A DNA stretch of 64,000 bases, taken from Arthrobacter sp. EpRS71 (GTDB lineage: Bacteria; Actinomycetota; Actinomycetes; Actinomycetales; Micrococcaceae). Each line of letters begins with the position of its first letter. The stretch's first letter is position 1. Positions 1 to 8,656 of the stretch are shown here, piece after piece. The stretch lies in NCBI RefSeq assembly GCF_001512285.1, contig NZ_LNUV01000003.1, forward strand, positions 37,540 to 101,539, given 5' to 3'. The translations under genes were made by a program, and so were the position numbers. The notes beneath the pieces are model-generated. The model searched no databases and was not told the DNA's origin. It saw nothing but the letters and a program-made list of their open reading frames with translations.

Positions 1-420
1 ACAAATCAAACACTCCAGAGATATGCAAGCACCCCAGCCACCCTAAGCTTCAAAAGCTTAGCTACCCCGGATTTCCCGCGCGATCACTGGGAAGCAAGCC
101 CCTCCCATACACACGTTTTGTCCTATAACCCGCCCTTATGGGGAACATATCTTCTATCGCTTTCACGGTGGATAGAACATATATCCACATAGCGAATTAC
201 ACCCATGTAATTCGCTCCGAGCTCTCCGTAGCGTGGAATGTAATCCACCCGCCGAGCTGAGGGAGCACCCCATGAAACCGTCAACTTCTGGATACCTACG
301 CCACCTAGACGAGCCCCGCGAGCACCTAATTTGGCGCAAATCACCACCTAGACTGCCCCAAAACGGTCTGTGCAAGGCCGTTTTGCCACCTAGCCCTGTT
401 TTCACGATCTAGCCTGCGAA
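1..420. other. Structured intergenic leader with four hairpins
   Basis: No convincing gene lies here. Perfect inverted repeats are visible at 43-50/54-61 (CTAAGCTT arms), 168-174/182-188 (GTGGATA arms), 192-200/207-215 (GCGAATTAC arms) and 233-237/244-248 (GTGGA arms). From about 301 to 411 the motif CACCTA recurs (listed separately). The promoter of the downstream LuxR-type gene should lie in this stretch, but I cannot assign -35/-10 boxes with confidence. Confidence 0.6.
301..412 (-). repeat. Iteron-like CACCTA array, left of the LuxR-APC module
   Basis: CACCTA (TAGGTG on the minus strand) occurs at 302-307, 323-328, 345-350 and 387-392, with a degenerate TCTAG at 408-412. Spacings are 21, 22 and 42 (two times 21) bp, so copies sit on one face of the helix. 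The same motif and period, in opposite orientation, lies at 4516-4608 beyond the APC gene. Such arrays usually bind a protein cooperatively: a repressor, a replication protein or a transposase. Which one applies here is unknown. Confidence 0.55.
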
Positions 421-3024
421 GTGAGCCGCATGTCGGGCATCCACAAAAACAGAAGGCTAGGTCGCGTGTTCGATTCAGAGGTGCAACGAATCCTGGACTT
501 CGTTGCACGCGGCATCGGAGTGAGAGTTGTCGGGGCACCGGGTAGCGGCAAAACGACGGTCCTACGCAGCGTCATGAGCAACTTGGAGAAGGCCGGAGTG
601 TCCGTGCACTTCATCAGTGGCCTCCGCACGCATCGAACCATCCCCTACGCAGCCATCAAAGGACTCGGGCTGGACGTGAGGCCGGGCCGCAGCGGTGTGT
701 TTGACATCGCTGACGTGTTCTCCAGCCAGCTCTCCATGGCAGGCAAACACTTGCTGGTTGTTGACGATCTTCACTTGGTGGACAGCGAATCCCTGGCTGT
801 CCTTGAGGCCGTCAGGCGGAGGTCGGATTGTCCTATGGTTGCTTCAGCCCCCGAAACATGGGCCTTCTCCAGAGGTCAGTTGGCCGTCCTTAACAACGGC
901 CGGGAGGCGCACCTGCAACTGGATCCGCTCCACTATGAGCAGGTCCACTTCCTCATCGCACAGGTTCTCGGGGCCCCGGCCGATGCTGACACAACTGCCC
1001 GCATCCTCACCAAATCCGCCGGCAACCCGCGCCTCATAGTGCGGATCGCGGAGACCGCCTCACTGAGCAACCTTCTGGTCATGAAGGACAAGCAATGGTC
1101 CATGACGGCCGAAACCCTATGGAACGAGCACCTACGCGGCACACTCGAGGCACTCCTGGCTGAATTGAGTGCTGACGAGTTCACAGCACTGCACATCATG
1201 GCGATTCTTGGTACGGCACGTGTGGACATACTTCGAAAGGTCATACACACGGACGCCTTGGAAGGCCTGGAACGTAGGGGCTTCCTCTCCGTACTGGCAG
1301 ATCAACACAACGGCTCGATAGCCGCGATCAGCCCGCCCGTCATCGCCGACTATTTCCGCGGGAGCAAGAATCTACGGGACCGCAAGTTACTGCGCAGCAA
1401 GATCGCAGGCGTCCTTGAGGCAGCTCCACACGAGATCCCGGAAGAGCGCGCCACCTCGGACGGGCTCTCGCGGGTGCTGTCATCGCTCCGACTTGAGAAA
1501 GGGGACGACGACGCCGTTACCTCCCGGCAAATCCACGAGCACAATGCGGACCGGGAACGCATCCGTTTTGAACGCTGGCAGGCCAACAAGTCAACGGCAA
1601 ACGCCGCGGCATTCCTCCGCATCTACTGGGGTGCACCCTTGGACGTGGAACGCGCCAGCCGCGTCTGCGCAGAAACAACAAACTTCGACGCCGATCCCAA
1701 GGACCTCCTGTTTGTCACCATCACAGAGGCCATGCTTGCCATTCACACCGGACGCGGCCCGAGCGCCGCCGTTGGCATTCTCCAAAAGTTCGCAGTGAAC
1801 AACCCGAATTTGAGTGCCGAAGTGGAAGATGCCATCTTGTTCCTCAGTGCCTCGCACGGCAGGGTTCCGGTGGACACGGCTCAAGACCCAGGAGCTCATG
1901 AAGGCGCTAACCCGGGAATGGGGAGCTTGGTCCACGGGTTGCTGGATCTCTACCGTTTCAAGCCCGTAGCAGCCCTGGACGCTTGTGATGGCGAGGGAGA
2001 CGACGATGCCTTCTCCTACCTCCGCCCTTTCATCCGCAGTTTCGCATTGTTCGCGGCAGGCCGGGTGGAAGAGTCCTTGGTTCTTGCCCTGGACTGGCGA
2101 ACCGAAGCGCGAAAGAACCTGGACCAATTCGGTGTCATCACCAGCAGTTACGTGGCCGCCCAGGGCCTGCTCTACCGGGGTCACTTCGAAGAGGCGGAGT
2201 ACCTCATGAGCAGTGTCTTTGCGATGGGTCGCCCAGGCTTCGTGGTCGACTCGCTCTACGATGCAATGCTCAGGCTCGCAGGGCTCAGGCACGCAACAAC
2301 AGCCATGGAGCCTGCCCTCTCCATAGCCGCCCAGGCGCGAACAGAAGTATCGGATGTGGGGCCGCTTCCCGGCATCGGCAAGGGAGCTTATGAGCTGGTG
2401 GCCCACCACAGCACGCAGCCCTCAGCATTCGACCGAAGAGCCTCCCAACTTATCAGGCGGCAGTTGAAGAGCGGCTACGTCCTCGAAGCCATGATGACGG
2501 CTCTGCTTTGTACGTGCCTTTGCCCGGGACGGCCGGTTCTGGACCTCCTGCAGAAGATCCTGCGCGAGAGTGGCCTGACAGTCCATGACCAACTCCTAGC
2601 CATCGCGTCGGCGGTGGTGGAGGGGGACCATAAGATGCTTGGGCTTCTGCTCAAACACTACGAGCCTGACGTTGACACCTATCAAGTTGGAATGCTGCTC
2701 CGGGGAGCTCTCAAACGTCACGTGATCGACGGCGATGCCACCGCAGCTGATGCCATGGCGCAAGCTTCCTCTGTCTTCGCTGTCCGATTCCCGTCAGCAA
2801 ACGAGCAGCTCTCCTACAACTCCTTCAGGAGCACGCCGCTCACTGAACGAGAGATCGAGGTTGCCACCTTGGCCGGACACCTTACTAATGTGGAGATCGG
2901 CGAACAGCTGGGGATCAGCGCCAGGACAGTGGAGAACCACATCTCCAACGCATTGCGTAAATCGGGCGCCACGTCCCGAAATAGCCTCTTCATGCTCGTG
3001 GGGAATTCACTTTCGCCACGCTGA
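421..3024 (+). CDS. Large LuxR-family transcriptional regulator with N-terminal P-loop ATPase
   Basis: 867 residues, the size of LAL/MalT-type regulators. A Walker A motif GAPGSGKTT lies at residues 38-46 and a Walker B-like LLVVDDLH near residue 111. A long helical middle region of the kind that forms sensor repeats follows. The C-terminus carries a LuxR/GerE helix-turn-helix from about residue 812 (LTEREIEVATLAG, then ISARTVENHISNALRKSG). Such proteins use ATP-dependent oligomerisation to activate nearby genes. The obvious candidate target is the APC permease 80 bp downstream. The GTG at 421 has no clear ribosome site; ATG at 430, preceded by GAAGTGAG, is an equally good or better start. 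The ligand is unknown. Confidence 0.85.
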   Translation: MSRMSGIHKNRRLGRVFDSEVQRILDFVARGIGVRVVGAPGSGKTTVLRSVMSNLEKAGVSVHFISGLRTHRTIPYAAIKGLGLDVRPGRSGVFDIADVFSSQLSMAGKHLLVVDDLHLVDSESLAVLEAVRRRSDCPMVASAPETWAFSRGQLAVLNNGREAHLQLDPLHYEQVHFLIAQVLGAPADADTTARILTKSAGNPRLIVRIAETASLSNLLVMKDKQWSMTAETLWNEHLRGTLEALLAELSADEFTALHIMAILGTARVDILRKVIHTDALEGLERRGFLSVLADQHNGSIAAISPPVIADYFRGSKNLRDRKLLRSKIAGVLEAAPHEIPEERATSDGLSRVLSSLRLEKGDDDAVTSRQIHEHNADRERIRFERWQANKSTANAAAFLRIYWGAPLDVERASRVCAETTNFDADPKDLLFVTITEAMLAIHTGRGPSAAVGILQKFAVNNPNLSAEVEDAILFLSASHGRVPVDTAQDPGAHEGANPGMGSLVHGLLDLYRFKPVAALDACDGEGDDDAFSYLRPFIRSFALFAAGRVEESLVLALDWRTEARKNLDQFGVITSSYVAAQGLLYRGHFEEAEYLMSSVFAMGRPGFVVDSLYDAMLRLAGLRHATTAMEPALSIAAQARTEVSDVGPLPGIGKGAYELVAHHSTQPSAFDRRASQLIRRQLKSGYVLEAMMTALLCTCLCPGRPVLDLLQKILRESGLTVHDQLLAIASAVVEGDHKMLGLLLKHYEPDVDTYQVGMLLRGALKRHVIDGDATAADAMAQASSVFAVRFPSANEQLSYNSFRSTPLTEREIEVATLAGHLTNVEIGEQLGISARTVENHISNALRKSGATSRNSLFMLVGNSLSPR

Positions 3025-3106
3025 GCCGGGATAGGGTGGACCCACCTCAAATCGCGGGTGTTAGTCATTCCCAGCTACGCCCGGATCCCCAGCGCGAAGG
3101 GTTTCA

Positions 3107-4369
3107 GTGAGCAATTCTCCGGCTTTGGCCCGCCGACTAGGCACGTTCGACGCATCACTGATTGGGCTAGGGTCCATGATCGGTGCCGGTGTTTTCGCTG
3201 CCTTCACGCCGGCTGCTGCAGCCGCAGGATCAGGGCTGCTCATCGGACTGGTGGTGGCCGCCTTCGTCGCCTTCTGCAACGCCACATCATCGGCCCAGCT
3301 CGCTGCCGCCTACCCGACCTCCGGCGGCACCTACATATATGGTCGAGAACGGCTCGGCCCATGGTCCGGGTTCCTGGCAGGCTGGGGATTCGTCATCGGC
3401 AAGACCGCCAGTGCAGCGGCCATGGCGATGACCTTCGCGGCCTACGCCGCACCGCAAGGTTGGGAGCGCCCGGTGGCGATTGCCGCCGTCGTGGTTCTGA
3501 CGGCGGTGAACTATCACGGGGTGACCCGCACAGCCGGGCTGACCCGGGTGCTGGTGATAGCCGTGCTTGCTGCCCTGGCCATTGCCCTGGCAGCGGTGTG
3601 GGGCGGCTCCGGCCCGGACTTTGGCAGCTTTGTGGGTGACGGGCTGCTGGCGCACGGCTGGTACGGCATTCTGCAATCGGCGGGGCTACTGTTCTTCGCG
3701 TTCGCCGGGTACGCAAGGATCGCGACAATGGGCGAGGAAGTGCGCGAGCCCAAGCGCACCATCCCACGCGCGATCAGCATTGCCCTGGGTATCACCATCC
3801 TCATCTACGCCGTCATAGCGGTTACCCTACTGGCGTCACTTGGCCCCGATGGAGTAGCCGCTACGCCCACGCCATTAGCCGATGCTGTGAGCGCGGGTAC
3901 CTGGGCTTGGGCTGCGCCGGTGGTCCGCGTTGGTGCGGCCGTGGCCTCACTCGGTGCGCTGCTGGCACTCATCGCAGGGCTCGGAAGGACGAGTCTCGCG
4001 ATGGCCCGGGAACGCGACCTGCCACACTGGCTATCGGCGGTACATCCTCGCTATAAGGTCCCGCATCGTGCCGAGATCGCGGTCGCCGCGGTGATCTGCG
4101 TGATCATCGCTGTGGCTGATCTTCGCGGAGCAATCGGATTCTCGTCCTTCGGTGTTCTGCTCTATTACTTGGTGGCTAACATCGCCGCCTACACCCAGCC
4201 AGCGGTAGACCGCCGATATCCGAAGTTCCTGCAGGTGGCAGGCGCGGTTGCCTGCGTGGTTCTTGTTGCCACCCTTCCGCCGGTGTCCGCGTGGTTGGGT
4301 GTGCTCATGTTTGCAGTGGGCATCGCGTACCGTTTGGTGCGATTGCGGCTGAGCCGTCCAACCCGCTGA
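3107..4369 (+). CDS. APC-family amino acid/polyamine permease
   Basis: 420 residues with about 12 hydrophobic segments. The N-terminal APC signature GLGSMIGAGVF lies at residues 20-30 in the first membrane helix, and the GYARIATMGEEVREPKRTIPRA-type loop typical of the APC superfamily follows helix 6. It is expected to import an amino acid or related amine by proton symport; the substrate cannot be read from sequence. The GTG start at 3107 has GAAGG six bases upstream. The gene sits 82 bp after the LuxR-type regulator and is probably co-transcribed with or controlled by it. It ends before a strong hairpin at 4381-4419. Confidence 0.85.
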   Translation: MSNSPALARRLGTFDASLIGLGSMIGAGVFAAFTPAAAAAGSGLLIGLVVAAFVAFCNATSSAQLAAAYPTSGGTYIYGRERLGPWSGFLAGWGFVIGKTASAAAMAMTFAAYAAPQGWERPVAIAAVVVLTAVNYHGVTRTAGLTRVLVIAVLAALAIALAAVWGGSGPDFGSFVGDGLLAHGWYGILQSAGLLFFAFAGYARIATMGEEVREPKRTIPRAISIALGITILIYAVIAVTLLASLGPDGVAATPTPLADAVSAGTWAWAAPVVRVGAAVASLGALLALIAGLGRTSLAMARERDLPHWLSAVHPRYKVPHRAEIAVAAVICVIIAVADLRGAIGFSSFGVLLYYLVANIAAYTQPAVDRRYPKFLQVAGAVACVVLVATLPPVSAWLGVLMFAVGIAYRLVRLRLSRPTR

Positions 4370-4380
4370 CGTTCCGGCTA

Positions 4381-4419
4381 GGCGCGGCCCCACCAGGGGG
4401 TGGTAGGTGGAGCCGCGCC
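4381..4419 (+). terminator. Hairpin after the APC permease gene
   Basis: Inverted arms GGCGCGGC (4381-4388) and GCCGCGCC (4412-4419), 11 bases after the permease stop, form a very GC-rich stem. There is no T-run after it, so it may act by processing or pausing rather than as a classical intrinsic terminator. Confidence 0.5.
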
Positions 4420-4422
4420 GTA

Positions 4423-4486
4423 GTGCCTCCAACGCCAGGGCGGTTGGGACTCCCGCCGGACACCGGGATATCCGCCCCGGAGGCAC
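4423..4486. repeat. 64 bp inverted-repeat element
   Basis: Outer arms GTGCCTCC (4423-4430) and GGAGGCAC (4479-4486) are perfect complements. Inside is a second small inverted repeat, CCAAC/GTTGG, around 4429-4446. It lies immediately after the permease terminator hairpin and just before the TAGGTG array. Function unknown. Confidence 0.45.
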
Positions 4487-4515
4487 AAGAAGAGATTATG
4501 GGCAGTTTTTGGGAT

Positions 4516-4608
4516 CTAGGTGGTACAAAGAGGAAAATAGGTGGTGAAATGGCACAAATTAGGGGTAGTCGAGGACCAAAATAGGTGCTGGACGGTGGCA
4601 CCTAGGTG
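4516..4608 (+). repeat. Iteron-like TAGGTG array, right of the LuxR-APC module
   Basis: TAGGTG or near variants start at 4517, 4538, 4560 (TAGGGG), 4582 and 4603, a spacing of 21-22 bp throughout. Three of the copies are preceded by AAAA/AAAT. The array mirrors in inverted orientation the one at 301-412. The last copy overlaps the stop codon of the minus-strand gene ending at 4602. Confidence 0.6.
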
Positions 4609-5015
4609 TTGGCCCGCCGTCGAGCGTTTCTGCGCTCAACAGATTCCATGTACGTAATGATGCTGGCAATAGTCAGGGCCAAGGAGCAGACAACGGCCAG
4701 CATGGTGGACGTTTCCTGAAAAGGAACCACCACCAACGGGCTCAGCATCATGGCATTGCCGAAACCTGAGGCAGCAAACACGCCCGCTTTGAGCAAAAGG
4801 CATTTGAGGGAACCTGCAATCAACATCCCTACTGGCGCCACCACTCCCAAAGCCATGGTGAGAACCACAGCGGTGGTCCTCACGTCTGAGGGGTCAAGGA
4901 TGTCCAATCCTTCCGGCGGAGGGGCTGCTCCCAGCAAGGTGGCGGACACGGCGGAGCACACAGCGATGACGCATGTGATGACGCGCAGTAAGGCTGGGTA
5001 GAAGTGTGTGATCAC
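4602..5015 (-). CDS. Small four-helix membrane protein of unknown function
   Basis: With GTG at 5015 as start the protein is 137 residues. That start is preceded by GACGAGGAC at good spacing, whereas the longer open frame (to 5246) would overlap the divergent gene at 5113 and lacks a ribosome site. About four hydrophobic segments (roughly residues 8-30, 45-66, 70-95 and 103-123) are followed by a basic C-terminal tail (RRNARRR). I do not recognise a family. It is divergent from the pRiA4b-like gene, and its stop codon overlaps the last TAGGTG repeat. Confidence 0.65.
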   Translation of the reverse strand: MITHFYPALLRVITCVIAVCSAVSATLLGAAPPPEGLDILDPSDVRTTAVVLTMALGVVAPVGMLIAGSLKCLLLKAGVFAASGFGNAMMLSPLVVVPFQETSTMLAVVCSLALTIASIITYMESVERRNARRRANT

Positions 5016-5112
5016 TGGCAAGTCCTCGTCTTTGTCGGTCAACCCCGTTCCATAGAGGTAGTAGCCCGGACCGCGGACATGTGACGCGAAACCACTCCGC
5101 GGCACTGGCAGA

Positions 5113-6387
5113 ATGGCGGACATGGAATCACCCGCCACCGTTCCCGCCGTCGAACTGCGCATTTCCATCAGCGAAACTGAGCCGCTGATCTGGCGACAAC
5201 TCGTTCTCCCCGAAACGGCCACAGTCTCTGAGCTGCACGAGGCCATTCAGTGCGCGTTCGGTTGGAAGAATTCGCACCTATACGCCGTTGCCGGCCATGA
5301 CAGCGCGGGCAAGAAACGCATCATCATGGAGGTTGACGACGGCGACCTCCCCGCAGGTAGCGAGATATCGGCTGGAGTGCGGCTACTCGAGCTCTTTGAC
5401 GCGCAGAAACCAGGGGAGTCGGACCTTGAGTACGACTACGACTTTGGGGACAACTGGACCCACGAGATCGAAGTTGTTGGGCCCGGCGTGCTTGAGGGCA
5501 ATGCCATCACGTGCACCGGTGGAGCAATGCGGGGTCCTGTGGAGGATTCCGGGGGAGCCCACGGCTACGCAGATATGGTGGCCGTGGTTTCCAACCGCAA
5601 GCATCCTGAGCACCGAGAGACTGTGGAATGGCTCGAGTCCGTGACGCAGGAGCATGCATCGAAATTCGACCCGACTGCCTTTGACCTGGTTGCGACCAAT
5701 GAACAACTCCTCAGTCTGGCGCAACGGTTGTGGCCAGGTGAGGTTACGGCCGCCGACCACCAAGCCGTTCTTCGACCAATTTTATGGTTTCTCAACGAGG
5801 CCCAGCCGGACGGGCTGCCGCTGACGTCAGCCGGGTATCTGAAACCCGCCTTCGTGAAGCGGGCCATGACCGAGCTTGGCTGGGACGACGAATGGATCTC
5901 CGCAGGACGAGTGGAAGTCAGCACCCCGCCCATCAGAAACCTCCGGGAGCACTTGCAGGAGTGGAAGCTACTACGCAAGCTGAAGGACAAACTGCTCCTG
6001 ACGCCCAAGGGACGGAAACTTGCAGGGAATCCCGCTGGCCTGTGGGATTTCCTCGCCGACCAGTTGGCGAATCCGGGCACCGACGCTGAGAAGATCGCAA
6101 CACCCGTGCTGGTCCACTGGGAACTAACCGGAGAAGAACCGCCCTACCAGGTGAGGGATCAGGTTCTTCAAAGTGCGCTTCATCAGGCTGGGTTGAGGAC
6201 CAGAGCGGGCAACGGCGAAATACCACTTTCCTGGGCTACTGACCTCTACTACGACATCAGTCGCCGTTTGCACGGGCAGGAGCTGTGGGAGAGGCCCAGT
6301 TGGGCTCGATACGACGAGACATTATCCGACGCCGGCATCAAGTTCCTGCTCGACGTGCAGAGCCGCTGGGACGGCCGCAGTATCTAG
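5113..6387 (+). CDS. Plasmid pRiA4b ORF-3-like family protein
   Basis: 424 residues. The N-terminal half (about residues 12-180) matches the pRiA4b ORF-3-like/IS1096 TnpR-associated domain: an ELRISISETEPLIWRQL strand-turn, then a GWKNSHLYAV segment and the acidic DLEYDYDFGDNWTHEIEV signature. The C-terminal half is an uncharacterised helical extension. Function is unknown for the family; members occur on plasmids and chromosomes of soil bacteria. ATG at 5113 or 5122 are both possible starts, and neither has a strong ribosome site. Confidence 0.8.
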   Translation: MADMESPATVPAVELRISISETEPLIWRQLVLPETATVSELHEAIQCAFGWKNSHLYAVAGHDSAGKKRIIMEVDDGDLPAGSEISAGVRLLELFDAQKPGESDLEYDYDFGDNWTHEIEVVGPGVLEGNAITCTGGAMRGPVEDSGGAHGYADMVAVVSNRKHPEHRETVEWLESVTQEHASKFDPTAFDLVATNEQLLSLAQRLWPGEVTAADHQAVLRPILWFLNEAQPDGLPLTSAGYLKPAFVKRAMTELGWDDEWISAGRVEVSTPPIRNLREHLQEWKLLRKLKDKLLLTPKGRKLAGNPAGLWDFLADQLANPGTDAEKIATPVLVHWELTGEEPPYQVRDQVLQSALHQAGLRTRAGNGEIPLSWATDLYYDISRRLHGQELWERPSWARYDETLSDAGIKFLLDVQSRWDGRSI

Positions 6388-6411
6388 GACTGCGGCCGCT
6401 CCAGATGACCG

Positions 6412-7176
6412 TTACCTCTCGCAGCCGATCCCGTCTTTATCGTTGTCAAGCCCGTAAATGTCGGACCCTGTAACCGTCACAGGGCCCCTCACATAGGATG
6501 GTCCGTTGCCACTTCCGCCGGCGCAGTCCACGTCCGAATCAATAGGGACACATCCGGAGTAGTTGGGGTCGCAACCGCCCTGGGCAGGAGGAGCAGCCGG
6601 AACTACCTTTGCTTTCGCTTGGGCTTGGGCTTGGGCTTGCGCTGCAGCAGCATCCGCGGCCGCCTTGGCTGCGGCTGCATTATCTGCTGCCGCCTTTTCG
6701 GCAGCCGCTTGAGCAGCCGCTGCTTGAGCTGCCGCTTGATCGGCGGCCGCCTTGTCCGCTGCCGCCTTTTCGGCCACTACTTTGTCGGCCGCGGCTTTCT
6801 CCGCGACTGCCTTTGCCGCAGCTTCCGCAGCCCGCTGATCCGAGAGTTTCTTGGCGCTCGCAGAGTCCAGCCAGGTCAACTTGCCAGCTTGGTCAACCAC
6901 GCAAATGTACGTCTGGCCGGATGAAGTCTGGGCTGCCTTCTCAGTGGTGCAGACGGTGCCAGCGACTTTGCTGGGCGTCGGAGTCGGTGTTGCGGATTGC
7001 GTTGCCCCCGCACTATTTACAGAGCTGGCGCCTGTTGGTGCCCCTTGAGCACAGGCTGCCGTTGTGAGAAGCAGCGATGTGATGGCCACCAGCCCTAGTG
7101 CTTTTCGCCCTTGTGACGACGAAGACTTGCTTCGGAAATGCCGGTTTTTGGCCGTGCGAATAGAACCCTTTTCCAA
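6412..7176 (-). CDS. Excalibur calcium-binding domain lipoprotein with long Ala/Lys-rich helix
   Basis: The start is taken as TTG at 7176 because a strong AAGGGGG lies seven bases upstream; this gives 254 residues. The N-terminus is a basic region plus hydrophobic stretch ending in TTAAC, a lipobox-like site, so the protein should be an envelope lipoprotein. The middle (about residues 112-195) is an Ala/Lys/Asp-rich low-complexity stretch, probably one long helix. The C-terminus has the excalibur signature: paired Cys, DSDVDCAG, and DNDKDGIGCE, a short Ca2+-binding motif found in surface proteins of Gram-positives. Role unknown; it may span the cell wall and display the domain. Confidence 0.75.
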   Translation of the reverse strand: MEKGSIRTAKNRHFRSKSSSSQGRKALGLVAITSLLLTTAACAQGAPTGASSVNSAGATQSATPTPTPSKVAGTVCTTEKAAQTSSGQTYICVVDQAGKLTWLDSASAKKLSDQRAAEAAAKAVAEKAAADKVVAEKAAADKAAADQAAAQAAAAQAAAEKAAADNAAAAKAAADAAAAQAQAQAQAKAKVVPAAPPAQGGCDPNYSGCVPIDSDVDCAGGSGNGPSYVRGPVTVTGSDIYGLDNDKDGIGCER

Positions 7177-7270
7177 TGTATTGCCCCCTTGTAAATGCGC
7201 CGATGCGATGGCGCGTCCAGTGACCATAACACCCTGCGCAACAGCAAAGGGAGGAGAAGTTTTCTATGAC

Positions 7271-8656
7271 TTAGCGCGCCGCGTGCTTCTTCAAACCCGC
7301 AGGCTTCGCAGCGCCACCCTCTGCACCAGTCACCGAAGCGCCCGTCCCCAACCCGCGGACCGTCCACCCGGCACTCCGCCAGGCCTCAGCGTCCAGTACG
7401 TTGCGGGCGTCCAGCACCATCCGGCGTCGTACCAGTGCTCCCGCCACAACAGGCGAGAGTGACACGTACTCGTCCCACTCCGTCAGCAGCAGCACCAGCT
7501 CGGCGCCTTCAAGGGCGCGCTCGGTGGAGGCTTCGAAGCGGATCTGTGGGTAGCGGATCCAGGCGTTGTTGATGGCTTTGGGGTCGGTGACGGTGACGTG
7601 CGCGCCGGCGGCGGAGAGTTGTTGGGCGACGTCCAAGGCGGGGGAGTCACGGATGTCGTCGGTATCGGGTTTGAACGCCGCGCCAAGGATGGTCACGGTG
7701 CGCCCGGACAGGAAACCGCGGCACATCTCGCGGGCCACCTCCACCGCACGGGAACGCTGGTCCAAGTTCACCGAATCAACCAGGGCCATCCACTCATCCA
7801 CCGACGGCACCGAAAGCTCGCGCGCCTGCGCCCGGAAAGACCTGATGTCCTTCGGCAGGCAACCCCCGCCGAAACCGAGCCCGGCGTGCAGGTACCGGTT
7901 CCCGATGCGCGGGTCCAGGCCCATCGCCTCGCTCAGTTCACTCACGTCAGCGCCCGACGCGTCGCACAGCTCAGCCATCGCGTTGATGAAACTGACCTTC
8001 GTCGCCAGAAACGCGTTCGACGCCGACTTGATGAGTTCCGCCGTCGCGAAATTGCAAACCAGCCGTGGGATGCCGGCGCTGATGAGGGGCTCGTACACGG
8101 CGTCCAACACCGCGGTCACTGGCGCGCCGGCAGCGGCACCCTTACCGCCGGGGACGCCGTAAACGAGGCGGTCTGGAACCAACGAATCCTTCACGGCTGT
8201 GCCCTGCCGGAGGAACTCGGGGTTCCAGCCGAGCAGGACGTCCGAGCGTCGGGACAGGATCGCACGGAGAGTCTCCACCGTGCCTACCGGCACTGTGGAT
8301 TTACCCACGACGGCGGCACCCTTGGACAAGTGCGGCAGGAGGCTCTTCGTGGCGCCCATCAAGTAGGAGAGGTCAGCGGTGTCAGAGGTTTTGGACTGCG
8401 GAGTACCCACGCACAGGAAGTGCACTTCAGCATCGGCCGCAAGGGCGAAGTCCGTGGTGAACACGAGCCGGCCAGTGGTACGGCCATCGCGCAGGAGCTC
8501 ATCCAAACCAGGTTCATGGAAAGGAGCCAGCGCCTTGTTCAGCTGCTCAACTTTGGAGGAATCGACGTCGATGCCCACCACGGTGTGGCCCATCGAAGCG
8601 AGCGTCGCGGCATGGACAGCGCCGAGGTAGCCGCAACCGATCACGGAGATCTTCAT
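7271..8656 (-). CDS. ugd: UDP-glucose 6-dehydrogenase
   Basis: 461 residues from ATG at 8656 (AAAGGA upstream). It oxidises UDP-glucose to UDP-glucuronate with two NAD+. An N-terminal Rossmann fold with GCGYLGAVHAA follows the start directly; the catalytic Cys lies in GGGCLPKDIRSF, and the C-terminal UDP-binding domain contains ILGAAFKPDTDDIRDSPA. Its ATG overlaps the stop of the upstream glycosyltransferase (ATGA), so the two are translationally coupled. UDP-glucuronate is the precursor of glucuronosyl-diacylglycerol in actinobacteria, which fits the partner gene. Confidence 0.93.
   Translation of the reverse strand: MKISVIGCGYLGAVHAATLASMGHTVVGIDVDSSKVEQLNKALAPFHEPGLDELLRDGRTTGRLVFTTDFALAADAEVHFLCVGTPQSKTSDTADLSYLMGATKSLLPHLSKGAAVVGKSTVPVGTVETLRAILSRRSDVLLGWNPEFLRQGTAVKDSLVPDRLVYGVPGGKGAAAGAPVTAVLDAVYEPLISAGIPRLVCNFATAELIKSASNAFLATKVSFINAMAELCDASGADVSELSEAMGLDPRIGNRYLHAGLGFGGGCLPKDIRSFRAQARELSVPSVDEWMALVDSVNLDQRSRAVEVAREMCRGFLSGRTVTILGAAFKPDTDDIRDSPALDVAQQLSAAGAHVTVTDPKAINNAWIRYPQIRFEASTERALEGAELVLLLTEWDEYVSLSPVVAGALVRRRMVLDARNVLDAEAWRSAGWTVRGLGTGASVTGAEGGAAKPAGLKKHAAR

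Noticed and set aside
123..405. Short minus-strand frames of 74-80 codons in the first 400 bp.
   Set aside because: They run through the hairpins and the CACCTA array, with no protein-like pattern or start signals.
4423..4486. Compound inverted repeat considered as an integron attC site.
   Set aside because: Core triplets do not fit RYYYAAC/GTTRRRY at the right spacing and there is no integrase or cassette series.
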